NCBI GenBank assembly: GCA_002427535.1
Contig: DIRK01000029.1
Location: 1-23,322, forward strand
Length of the DNA: 23,322 nucleotides
Reading direction: 5' to 3'
From: Mageeibacillus sp. UBA5438
GTDB taxonomy: Bacteria > Bacillota > Clostridia > Saccharofermentanales > DTU023
Shown here piece after piece: positions 8,562 through 15,303 of this stretch. The notes under the pieces were generated by a model. That model saw only the letters and a list, made by a program, of their open reading frames with translations, had not been told where the DNA came from and ran no database searches. Position numbers and translations under genes: made by a program. How positions within the stretch are numbered: the first letter of the stretch is position 1; every line of letters starts with the position of its first letter.

Positions 8562-9425
8562 TTAAACTCCTCTTTCAGACATGATCAGCTCAATTTGATC
8601 GGGGTTAAGGCCGACCATTGCTTCACCCAGATTTTCTGATACATAGGCGAGGCGCTCGGGATCGTCATAATGCTCACAGGCTTCCACGATCGCCTTCGCA
8701 CGGCGGACGGGGTCACCTGATTTGAAGATGCCCGATCCGACGAAGACACCCTCCGCGCCTAATTGACGCATCAGGGCGGCATCGGCCGGTGTCGCTACAC
8801 CGCCCGCGGAGAAGTTCGGGACGGGGAGCTTGCCATGCTTGTGAACGTATTGAACAAGATCCACCGGCACCGCAAGATCGCGGGCGCGCACATAGAGTTC
8901 ATCTTCACGCATGGACACAACTTCCTGAATCTGTGCGTTAATTTTGCGCATATGGCGTACCGCCTGAACGACGTCGCCTGTTCCCGGCTCGCCTTTTGTC
9001 CGGATCATCAAGGCGCCTTCAGCCAGACGCCTCAAAGCCTCGTCAAGACCGCGCGCGCCGCATACAAAAGGAACATCGAACTTCGTCTTATCGATGTGAT
9101 AGACTTCGTCCGCCGGTGTTAACACTTCACTTTCGTCGACAAAGTCAACGCCGATGGCCTGCAATATCTGCGCTTCCACAAAATGGCCGATGCGCACTTT
9201 TGCCATCACGGGAATCTTAACCGCCTTCATGATCTCTTTGACCATAGAGGGGTCACTCATTCGGGAGACGCCTCCGGCCGCCCGTATATCAGCGGGAACG
9301 CGTTCCAGCCCCATGACGGCGACGGCACCCGCCTCTTCGGCAATCTTTGCCTGTTCGACGTTCACCACGTCCATAATCACGCCGCCTCTCAACTTTTCGG
9401 CCAGCGTACGATCAAACTGTTTCAT
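8562..9425 (-). CDS. pdxS: Pyridoxal 5'-phosphate synthase lyase subunit PdxS
   Basis: The 287-residue product closely matches PdxS (typically about 290). This TIM-barrel subunit makes pyridoxal 5'-phosphate from ribose 5-phosphate, glyceraldehyde 3-phosphate and ammonia delivered by the glutaminase PdxT. Visible landmarks are GGVIMDVVN with D19, the imine-forming lysine K76 in VMAKVRIGH, the second lysine K144 in IRTKGEPGTG, and the phosphate-loop-like SAGGVATPADAALM. The ATG at 9425 was chosen because it lies ten bases after GGAGG; a TTG at 9434 is in frame but only one base from that site. No pdxT is present in the window; the next gene is a dehydrogenase. PLP is also the cofactor of SelA, encoded further right, but no direct link is shown. 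Confidence 0.96.
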   Translation of the reverse strand: MKQFDRTLAEKLRGGVIMDVVNVEQAKIAEEAGAVAVMGLERVPADIRAAGGVSRMSDPSMVKEIMKAVKIPVMAKVRIGHFVEAQILQAIGVDFVDESEVLTPADEVYHIDKTKFDVPFVCGARGLDEALRRLAEGALMIRTKGEPGTGDVVQAVRHMRKINAQIQEVVSMREDELYVRARDLAVPVDLVQYVHKHGKLPVPNFSAGGVATPADAALMRQLGAEGVFVGSGIFKSGDPVRRAKAIVEACEHYDDPERLAYVSENLGEAMVGLNPDQIELIMSERGV

Positions 9426-9471
9426 CAGAATCAAGCCTCCATTCGATTTATCAATGAATCCGTTGTTTCAT

Positions 9472-9494
9472 AAAAAGGCCTCCTGTTACGGAGG
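9472..9494 (-). promoter_or_regulatory. Terminator-like hairpin in the pdxS leader (possible attenuator)
   Basis: On the minus strand CCTCC (9494-9490), loop GTAACA, GGAGG (9483-9479) and then, two bases on, TTTTT (9476-9472). AAA just before the stem could pair with the T-run. The hairpin sits between the predicted pdxS transcription start and its ATG, about 45 bases upstream of the ATG. The 5-bp stem is short, so the call is tentative. Confidence 0.4.
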
Positions 9495-9508
9495 TTTCGC
9501 CGCATTTT

Positions 9509-9524
9509 CTGTGAGACCTCACAG
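9509..9524. promoter_or_regulatory. Perfect palindrome, operator candidate for pdxS
   Basis: CTGTGAG-AC-CTCACAG is a 7-bp perfect inverted repeat with a 2-base centre. It lies just downstream of the predicted pdxS start site (about 9528 on the minus strand), where a repressor would block elongation. TGTGA...TCACA half-sites resemble Rex or CRP/FNR operators, but the gap here is four bases rather than their usual six. Confidence 0.5.
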
Positions 9525-9534
9525 TATTGAATTC

Positions 9535-9563
9535 AGTATACGCTGTCAGTCAAGCGAACGCAA
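9535..9563 (-). promoter_or_regulatory. Sigma-A-like promoter of pdxS
   Basis: On the minus strand: -35 TTGCGT (9563-9558), 17-base spacer, -10 TATACT (9540-9535). The -10 is good (5/6); the -35 is weak. It is divergent from the rex promoter, with only eight bases between the two -35 boxes. An alternative -35, TTGACT at 9553-9548, has no acceptable -10. Confidence 0.55.
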
Positions 9564-9571
9564 CAAATTGA

Positions 9572-9600
9572 TTGACAGGGGGAACCATTATCGATACTAT
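9572..9600 (+). promoter_or_regulatory. Sigma-A-like promoter of the rex operon
   Basis: -35 TTGACA (9572-9577) is a perfect consensus match; a 17-base spacer leads to -10 TACTAT (9595-9600). The start site is expected near 9607, leaving a leader of about 17 bases that carries AGGAGG (9613-9618) five bases from the rex ATG. Confidence 0.85.
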
Positions 9601-9609
9601 GTTATCGAT
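9590..9609. promoter_or_regulatory. 20-bp palindrome over the rex -10 and start site
   Basis: ATCGATA (9590-9596), six-base centre, TATCGAT (9603-9609): a perfect 7-bp inverted repeat covering the -10 box and predicted start. This is a classic repressor position. Rex commonly controls its own operon and binds sites with a six-base centre, but the half-site does not match the TTGTGA/TTGTTA consensus, so the regulator is not assigned. Confidence 0.55.
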
Positions 9610-9623
9610 TACAGGAGGTCTTT

Positions 9624-10238
9624 ATGGCACCACGATCTTTTTCCCTCCAAACACTGCAGCGACTGCCTTATTATCTCGATCACCTTCGCAAGCTTGAAAC
9701 GGAAAATATCTCGTCCACGACGCTAGCGGACGCCTTTGGATTAAACGATGTGCAGGTCCGAAAAGACCTGGCTTCCGTCAGCCGTCAAGCCGGGCAGCCC
9801 CGCAAGGGATTCGAACGCAAGACATTGATCCGCGACATTGAAGAAGTCTTAGGCTACGGCCATGTGGACGAAGCGGTCATCGTCGGAGTGGGGCATCTGG
9901 GAACGGCACTTTCAAATTACAAGGGATTTTCCAACTACGGTTTAAAGATCGTCGCGGGTTTTGATAAGCGCGTACAAAAAGAAGAACGATTAAACGACAT
10001 GCCCGTTTTTCCGGTCGAGCAAATGATCCCCATGATCCGCCGTCTGAACACGCGCCTTGGCATCATTACGGTCGGCGCCGAGAGCGCTCAAGAAGTCTGC
10101 GACCAACTGGTCGAGGCGGGCGTACTGGCCATTTGGAATTTTGCGCCCGTCATCTTACAAGTCCCTGAACATATCATTGTTCAAAATGAAAACATGGCAA
10201 GCGCCCTGGCTGTTTTAAGCCACCACTTAAGAAAATAA
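9624..10238 (+). CDS. rex: Redox-sensing transcriptional repressor Rex
   Basis: The 204-residue product has the Rex layout. An N-terminal winged helix (about 1-75) contains QRLPYYLDHLRKL, SSTTLADAFGLNDVQVRKDLA and the GFER-type wing. A Rossmann domain follows, with VIVGVGHLGTAL (about 88-99) binding NADH/NAD+, AGFDK closing the second strand, and the C-terminal swapped helix ENMASALAVLSHHL. Rex represses fermentation and hydrogen-metabolism genes when NADH/NAD+ is low. The ATG at 9624 follows AGGAGG by five bases. The gene leads an operon with a hydrogenase homologue (12 bases downstream) and a phosphatase, so the three are probably one redox-signalling unit. The promoter carries a palindrome that may allow autoregulation. 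Confidence 0.96.
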   Translation: MAPRSFSLQTLQRLPYYLDHLRKLETENISSTTLADAFGLNDVQVRKDLASVSRQAGQPRKGFERKTLIRDIEEVLGYGHVDEAVIVGVGHLGTALSNYKGFSNYGLKIVAGFDKRVQKEERLNDMPVFPVEQMIPMIRRLNTRLGIITVGAESAQEVCDQLVEAGVLAIWNFAPVILQVPEHIIVQNENMASALAVLSHHLRK

Positions 10239-10250
10239 TGAGGCGCCAGG

Positions 10251-11969
10251 ATGGATCTAAATCAGTTTGAGACCAAGCAGATCAATATCATTGACACCAA
10301 TCTTGCCAACTGTGTGGACTGCTACCGTTGCGTACGCGCCTGCCCTGTAAAAGCCATTCGGGTCACGGGCGGCCACGCGCGCGTCGTCGCCGAACTATGC
10401 ATTCAATGCGGCACTTGTGTCCATGAATGCCCTCAGCACGCCAAGATCATTTATCCTTCGCTCGGGGAAGTCAAATCCCTGCTCGCCTCAGGCGCCCGTG
10501 TGGTGGCGAGCATCGCGCCTTCTTTCCCCGCGGCCTTTCCCGGCTGGCAAAGCGAGAAAATCGCCTCAGCGCTCCGCCATCTTGGTTTTTTCTACGTCGG
10601 TGAAACCGCCGAAGGCGCGGAGGCGGTCGCACAAAAATCCATGGAATATTTAGAAGCAGGCAGTATTTTCACCGCCTGTCCCGCGGTCGTCCGTTACATC
10701 GAACAGGAACGCCCGGCTTTCATCGACAAAATGGTCCCCGTGACCTCCCCCATGATCGCGCACGCCAGAATCTTGAGAGCGCGTTTAGGAGAGGATGTTT
10801 CCATTGTCTTCATCGGACCCTGCGCCGCAAAAAAACAAGAAATTTTGCGCGCCGAGAACCAAGGTGACGTGCAGGCTGTTTTGACCTTTTCGGAGCTTGC
10901 AGAATGGTTCTGTGATGAACAAATCGATCTCCATGACTTTGACGACGGCGTCTTTGATGAGGAAGGCGGTTACGATCTGGCGCGGCTTTTCCCCTTGGAA
11001 GGCGGCATGCTCAAAACCTGTGGGATCCCCGCCGACGCCTCCACAGGCGAACTCGTTCACCCCTGCGGCGCTTCTTCCATTGAAGCGCTCTTTAACATGG
11101 CCCCTGAGTCCTGGAATTTCCAGGCCGCCGAGCCCCTGTTTTGTGAAGGCGGCTGCATCGGCGGTCCCGGCTTTGCCGATGAGTTAAATCTCTTTCAGCG
11201 CAGGGCAGCCGTGCAGGATTATGTTAAGAAACATCAAAAATTATCGGTAAAGAAGCAAGTACATTCCGTGGATCTGTCCGCGCGTTTTGAAAAAAGGCGA
11301 AAAACCTTGTCACTCTCCGAAGTCAGTGACGAAGCGATTGAAGAAGTCCTCATCGCGACCGGGAAGGCCGACGAAAGCGAGCGGCTCAACTGTGGCGCCT
11401 GCGGCTACCGAAGCTGCCGCGAAAAAGCGGCCGCGGTCGTCTTAGGTCTTGCCGAAGCCTCCATGTGCATCCCTCAGATGCGGCGTTTGGCCGAGCGAAA
11501 AATTGACCATATCATTGAGCTGTCCCCTGTGGGCATTGTTGTCTTGGATGAGGATCTTCGCATCCTCAGCATGAACCCCGCGTTCCGCGATATGTTCCTT
11601 TGCAATGACTTAGTGATCGGCCGCGAGATCAGCTACCTGGTGAACGCTGAAAGTTACGAGGAATCGGCCTTGGCCGACACGGACGCGATTGAAGCGGTCC
11701 GCGCCAAATACGGCAAGCGCTACCATGAGATCGTCTATCGCTCAGAGGATCGGCGCCAATTCATCGGCTTTTACTTGAATCTGTCAAAAATCAAGCTGGA
11801 CGGCGGACAGATGGAACTCATCCGTGACCAAACCGTCACGCAGGCCAAAGAATTGCTTGAACACCAAATTGAGTTTGCACAAAACATCGCGCGTTATTTG
11901 GGTGAGAGCACGGCCGAAAGCGAAGCGCTCGTGAAGCGCATGATCGATCTTTACGAAGAAAAACCATAA
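10251..11969 (+). CDS. Putative sensory [FeFe]-hydrogenase homologue with PAS domain (HfsB-like)
   Basis: The product is 572 residues. Two [4Fe-4S] ferredoxin motifs come first (C21, C24, C27, C31; C50, C53, C56, C60). A hydrogenase large-subunit domain (about 80-330) keeps the four H-cluster cysteines: C143 (FTACPAVV), C191 (IGPCAAKK), C298 and C302 (FCEGGCIGG). A further Fe-S domain (C381, C384, C389, C406) precedes a PAS domain (about 418-510). In catalytic enzymes the first motif is TSCCPxW and the second MPC. Here the proton-relay cysteine position is Ala, the Trp is Val, and the Met before PC is Gly. Such changes are associated with putative sensory hydrogenases, so a sensing rather than bulk H2-producing role is inferred. 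The order hydrogenase-PAS then PP2C phosphatase recalls hfsB/hfsA of Thermoanaerobacterium. The phosphatase starts two bases after the stop. Confidence 0.88.
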   Translation: MDLNQFETKQINIIDTNLANCVDCYRCVRACPVKAIRVTGGHARVVAELCIQCGTCVHECPQHAKIIYPSLGEVKSLLASGARVVASIAPSFPAAFPGWQSEKIASALRHLGFFYVGETAEGAEAVAQKSMEYLEAGSIFTACPAVVRYIEQERPAFIDKMVPVTSPMIAHARILRARLGEDVSIVFIGPCAAKKQEILRAENQGDVQAVLTFSELAEWFCDEQIDLHDFDDGVFDEEGGYDLARLFPLEGGMLKTCGIPADASTGELVHPCGASSIEALFNMAPESWNFQAAEPLFCEGGCIGGPGFADELNLFQRRAAVQDYVKKHQKLSVKKQVHSVDLSARFEKRRKTLSLSEVSDEAIEEVLIATGKADESERLNCGACGYRSCREKAAAVVLGLAEASMCIPQMRRLAERKIDHIIELSPVGIVVLDEDLRILSMNPAFRDMFLCNDLVIGREISYLVNAESYEESALADTDAIEAVRAKYGKRYHEIVYRSEDRRQFIGFYLNLSKIKLDGGQMELIRDQTVTQAKELLEHQIEFAQNIARYLGESTAESEALVKRMIDLYEEKP

Positions 11970-11971
11970 TC

Positions 11972-13111
11972 ATGTTGCACTATGACAGCTGGATCCGCCA
12001 ACAAAAAAAGGACGGCCACCACGTCTCAGGTGACCAGATTGTTCATTTTAGCTTCAAAGATTCCTACTACTTTGCCATCTTCGACGGTGTGGGTTCCGGC
12101 GTATACGCCAATATCGCGGCGATCGGGAATGCCGGCCGGTGGAGCCGGATGATCCGCGAAGGAATTTCCATCAGCGAAGCTTCTGAAACCATTGCTTCCA
12201 GCATGCGCACGAAGGAGGAAGGACGCGCGTTTTATACCGCGTTTTCCGCCCTGATGCTGACGCGCCACGGCAATGCCCTGCTTTACACCTTTGAATCACC
12301 CAAAGCCATCTTGCGGCGCGGACGCGCGGCGCAGGTTTTGGAGCCATACTACTACGATGCCCTGGGGACGACCTTGGGTGAAACGCAGTTCGAACTTGAA
12401 GAAAACGACACGCTTTTTATTTTCAGCGACGGCATCAGTCAGGCAGGGATGGGACAGATGTACCCTTTAGGATGGCAGGAAAAGGGCGCCGCTTCCTATA
12501 TCCAGGTGCAAAGCCGCGAACTTGCGGACGCGTTCATCCTCGACCGACTCATTGAGCGCTGCCGTGTGCTGTCAGGCGGTTCACACGCGGATGACACGAG
12601 CGCCATCATGATCCGGGCTATCCGGGCAAAGCATTTACATCTCTTTTCGGGCCCCCCTGTGTCGCCCCTGCACGACAAGAAACTGGCCGAGCGTTTTGAC
12701 AACGCACAAGGGGTTCGTGTGATCTGCGGATCCTCCACAGCGGGCATCATTTCGCGGGAACTCGGCGTGCGTCTTCATTTTCTGTCGGAAGGTGACGGAC
12801 TCCATTCACCGCCCCAATACAAAATGAATGGCGCGGAGCTTGTCACAGAGGGCGCGCTCGCCTTAAACCAGGCGGCGAACCTGCTTTTAGCGAATACCCA
12901 AGAGATCACGGGCGACACGCCGCCGGAACAGCTCACACGTCTCCTTTTAGAGGCGGATGTCATCGACATCTATGAGGGGACGGCACAAAATGAAGCCCAC
13001 CGAATGCTATTGTTCAAACAGCTCGGCATACGCTCCCGAAAAGAAGCGTTGCGCGTCATCGCGCAGGCCTTAGAACAGATGGGAAAAAGAATTCATTACC
13101 ACAGCTGTTAA
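11972..13111 (+). CDS. PP2C/SpoIIE-type serine phosphatase (HfsA-like) with extra C-terminal domain
   Basis: The product is 379 residues. The phosphatase domain (about 1-215) has the metal-binding D38-G39 in FAIFDGVGSG, S152-D153-G154 in FIFSDGISQAG, and D207/D208 in SHADDTSAIMI, so all main Mn/Mg ligands are present. The remaining about 160 residues (from VRVICGSSTAGIISRELG to the end) are not part of PP2C. They contain ELVTEGALALNQA, and I know them only as an uncharacterised extension found on phosphatases next to sensory hydrogenases. It starts two bases after the hydrogenase-homologue stop and lacks a good Shine-Dalgarno site, so translation is probably coupled. The hydrogenase-PAS protein likely controls its activity; the phosphoprotein substrate is unknown. 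The downstream gene looks unrelated. Confidence 0.87.
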   Translation: MLHYDSWIRQQKKDGHHVSGDQIVHFSFKDSYYFAIFDGVGSGVYANIAAIGNAGRWSRMIREGISISEASETIASSMRTKEEGRAFYTAFSALMLTRHGNALLYTFESPKAILRRGRAAQVLEPYYYDALGTTLGETQFELEENDTLFIFSDGISQAGMGQMYPLGWQEKGAASYIQVQSRELADAFILDRLIERCRVLSGGSHADDTSAIMIRAIRAKHLHLFSGPPVSPLHDKKLAERFDNAQGVRVICGSSTAGIISRELGVRLHFLSEGDGLHSPPQYKMNGAELVTEGALALNQAANLLLANTQEITGDTPPEQLTRLLLEADVIDIYEGTAQNEAHRMLLFKQLGIRSRKEALRVIAQALEQMGKRIHYHSC

Positions 13112-13137
13112 GTGAAAGCTCGTGCTATCATACGGGC

Positions 13138-14118
13138 ATGAACGAAGTCACAGAAAAAATCCTCGTCATCATCAATCCCAACGCAGGGAAATACGGCGCC
13201 ACAAAGAAAGCCGAACAGCTTTGTAAGGCGCTCAAGGCTTCCGGCGCTTTTGTTCAAAGCCGCGCGACGGAGGGGATCGGTCATGCCCGTGACATCGTAT
13301 CCCAAGAAGCCTCCCACTACGATCTTGTCGTGGCCTGCGGGGGTGACGGTACCTTCTCTGAAGTCGTTTCAGGCCTCATGCGCCTTGACACACCTCCCGA
13401 CGTCGGTTTTTTACCCGTCGGCTCCACCTGCGATATCGCGCGCAACTTCCGGCTTCCCTCACATCCTAAAAAGGCCGCCCATCTCATGTTGAAGGGTATC
13501 GCCTACCCAATTGACATCGGCCGTGTCACAGGGAGTGTCCCGGAGCTTAGAGACGATCTTCCCCGAGGGGTCGTCCCGGATGAGACAGAACTTCTCCCTG
13601 ACCATTTCAGCTACGTCACGAGTTTCGGCGCCTTTTCAGAAACTTCTTACGCGACAAGACGCGAGCTTAAAAAATCGCTCGGTCATTTTGCGTACGTGCT
13701 GACGGGTCTTCAGTCCGTGCCGCATATCCATCCCGTCGAGACCAAAGTCATCCTTGACGGCGATGACTACTCGGGCGCCTATATCTTTGGCGGCGTACTC
13801 AATTCTTACTCGGTCGGAGGCATGGTGAAAATCGACCAAGTCTCTTTCAATGACGGATTATTCGAAGTGTTGCTTGTGAAGCCTCCCAAAAACGTGGGCC
13901 AGATCGCCCACCTGCTGTCTTTACTCTTAAGACGTAAAGCAGGGGACGCGATTATCCGGCGACGCGCTAGAGAAGTAATTTTCGAGTTCCCTGACAAGGT
14001 TTCTTTCACCATTGATGGCGAATACGGCGGTTCACGTGACCTTTGGCGGATCGAAAATATCGAGCGCGCCATCCGCCTGCGCGTAGCCGAGCCGCCTCAA
14101 AAGGCCATCCTCCCTTAA
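13138..14118 (+). CDS. YegS/DgkB-family lipid (diacylglycerol-type) kinase
   Basis: The product is 326 residues, normal for the DAGK-catalytic-domain family, which phosphorylates diacylglycerol or related lipids at the membrane with ATP. Motifs seen are NPNAGK (13-18), the nucleotide-binding CGGDGTF (67-73), and GSTCDIARNF (96-105), where most relatives have GTxNDFAR. A C-terminal beta-sandwich region ends with FTIDGEYGG. The ATG at 13138 has no Shine-Dalgarno site; a TATCAT box at 13126-13131 places a possible transcription start at the ATG itself, so a leaderless mRNA is possible, but no -35 is evident. The next gene starts ten bases after the stop behind AGGAG, so the two form an operon. 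Substrate specificity is not decidable from sequence. Confidence 0.87.
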   Translation: MNEVTEKILVIINPNAGKYGATKKAEQLCKALKASGAFVQSRATEGIGHARDIVSQEASHYDLVVACGGDGTFSEVVSGLMRLDTPPDVGFLPVGSTCDIARNFRLPSHPKKAAHLMLKGIAYPIDIGRVTGSVPELRDDLPRGVVPDETELLPDHFSYVTSFGAFSETSYATRRELKKSLGHFAYVLTGLQSVPHIHPVETKVILDGDDYSGAYIFGGVLNSYSVGGMVKIDQVSFNDGLFEVLLVKPPKNVGQIAHLLSLLLRRKAGDAIIRRRAREVIFEFPDKVSFTIDGEYGGSRDLWRIENIERAIRLRVAEPPQKAILP

Positions 14119-14128
14119 GGAGCTGAAC

Positions 14129-15214
14129 ATGACGCTTGATCATTCCGAATATCCGCGGCAGGACGACGGGCTCGGAGAACTCTTGCGCTACGAAAATGTC
14201 GCCTGGTTTGAGAACGGTATCGTCCGCATTTTGGACCGGCGTGTCTACCCTACGAAAAAACGTTTCGTCCATTGCGAAACGGTCGATGAGGTCGCCGAGG
14301 CGATCGCGGACATGGTCACGCAAAGCGCCGGCCCCTACACGGCGGCGGGCATGGGGATGGCGCTGGCTGCTTGGCAGGTTCAAAACGCAAGCGAAAAAAG
14401 ACAGGTAGAAGCCTTAGAATATGCCGCCCATCGTCTGTCAACGGCACGCCCCACCACATCCGTGAGGATGCAAAAGATCACGGGCGCGGCGCTTATGAAA
14501 GCGAAAGAGCTCCTTCAAAAAGGGGAAAGCGATCTTTCGTCTCATCTTTTCCGACTCGCCTTAGATTCGCTTGAACGACGCTATCGACGCATGTCAAAAG
14601 TCGGTCATAACCTCGTGTCTCTTTTTCCGAAAAAGGCCCTTGTCATGACCCATTGCTTCGGTGAAACCATCGTGGGCACCATGATCCGCGCGGCCCAAGA
14701 ACGGGGCATCGAGATGCAACTCATCTGTCCTGAAACGCGCCCTTACCTACAGGGGGCCCGCCTGACCGCGAGTGTCGCCTCGGATATGGGCATCGATGTT
14801 ACGGTCATCACGGATAATATGCCGGCCGCTGTTTTTTCAACTCACCCCGTCGATGTATTCACAACGGCCGCGGATGCCATCACGGTCGAAGGTTACGTGG
14901 TGAACAAGGTCGGAACGCTCCAGATCGCGATCGCGGCTCAGTATTTTGGCATTCCCTACTATGTCACGGGAATCCCCGACAACATCAAAATTGACGACAT
15001 CACGATTGAAACGCGCGACCCTCGCCAGGTGCTGGGAATCGGTGGAATCCGCCATACTAAAGATGCCGTCAAGGGTTATTACCCCGCCTTTGATATCACT
15101 CCGCCCACGCTCGTCTCAAAAATAGTCAGCGATGGGGGGGTGTTGGATCCCCTAACGCTGTCGAGTTATGATCCCCCCGATGACGCGAGTGGAGACTTTT
15201 ACAGCGGTTCGTAA
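14129..15214 (+). CDS. Divergent eIF-2B alpha / MtnA-family protein, isomerase-like
   Basis: The 361-residue product belongs to the family of methylthioribose-1-phosphate isomerase (MtnA), ribose-1,5-bisphosphate isomerase and eIF-2B subunits. Family features are ARPTTSV (107-112), THC with C176 (the MtnA catalytic Cys position), ETRPYLQGARLTA (202-214), ITDNM (227-231), and AADAITVEGYVVNKVG with D249 at the catalytic Asp position and K260. Differences from MtnA are GPYTAAGMG in place of RGAPAIG, and AADA in place of GADR, so methylthioribose 1-phosphate may not be the substrate. Catalysis on a phosphorylated pentose is still plausible because Cys and Asp are kept. It follows the lipid kinase by ten bases (AGGAG seven bases before the ATG). 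The selenium operon promoter lies directly after it. No methionine-salvage genes are visible nearby. Confidence 0.75.
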   Translation: MTLDHSEYPRQDDGLGELLRYENVAWFENGIVRILDRRVYPTKKRFVHCETVDEVAEAIADMVTQSAGPYTAAGMGMALAAWQVQNASEKRQVEALEYAAHRLSTARPTTSVRMQKITGAALMKAKELLQKGESDLSSHLFRLALDSLERRYRRMSKVGHNLVSLFPKKALVMTHCFGETIVGTMIRAAQERGIEMQLICPETRPYLQGARLTASVASDMGIDVTVITDNMPAAVFSTHPVDVFTTAADAITVEGYVVNKVGTLQIAIAAQYFGIPYYVTGIPDNIKIDDITIETRDPRQVLGIGGIRHTKDAVKGYYPAFDITPPTLVSKIVSDGGVLDPLTLSSYDPPDDASGDFYSGS

Positions 15215-15231
15215 ATAATAATGAATCATTC

Positions 15232-15262
15232 TTGACGCAAGCCTAGCTTGTGTTAGCATAAT
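15232..15262 (+). promoter_or_regulatory. Candidate selD promoter with two inverted repeats
   Basis: -35 TTGACG (15232-15237) is followed by TAGCAT (15254-15259, 16-base spacer) or CATAAT (15257-15262, 19-base spacer). CAAGC-CTA-GCTTG (15238-15250) fills the spacer, and AATGA-A-TCATT (15220-15230) sits just upstream of the -35. Both repeats are operator candidates. The AGGAGG for selD is at 15291-15296. Confidence 0.55.
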
Positions 15263-15303
15263 GACGGATATTGATCCGAATAACAGGTAAAGGAGGTATG
15301 CTC

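Noticed and set aside
8562..9434. pdxS starting at the TTG at 9434
   Set aside because: Only one base separates GGAGG from this TTG, while the ATG at 9425 has workable spacing and matches the usual N-terminus.
9509..9524. Calling the palindrome a Rex operator outright
   Set aside because: The half-sites are similar but the centre is four bases instead of six; kept only as an operator candidate.
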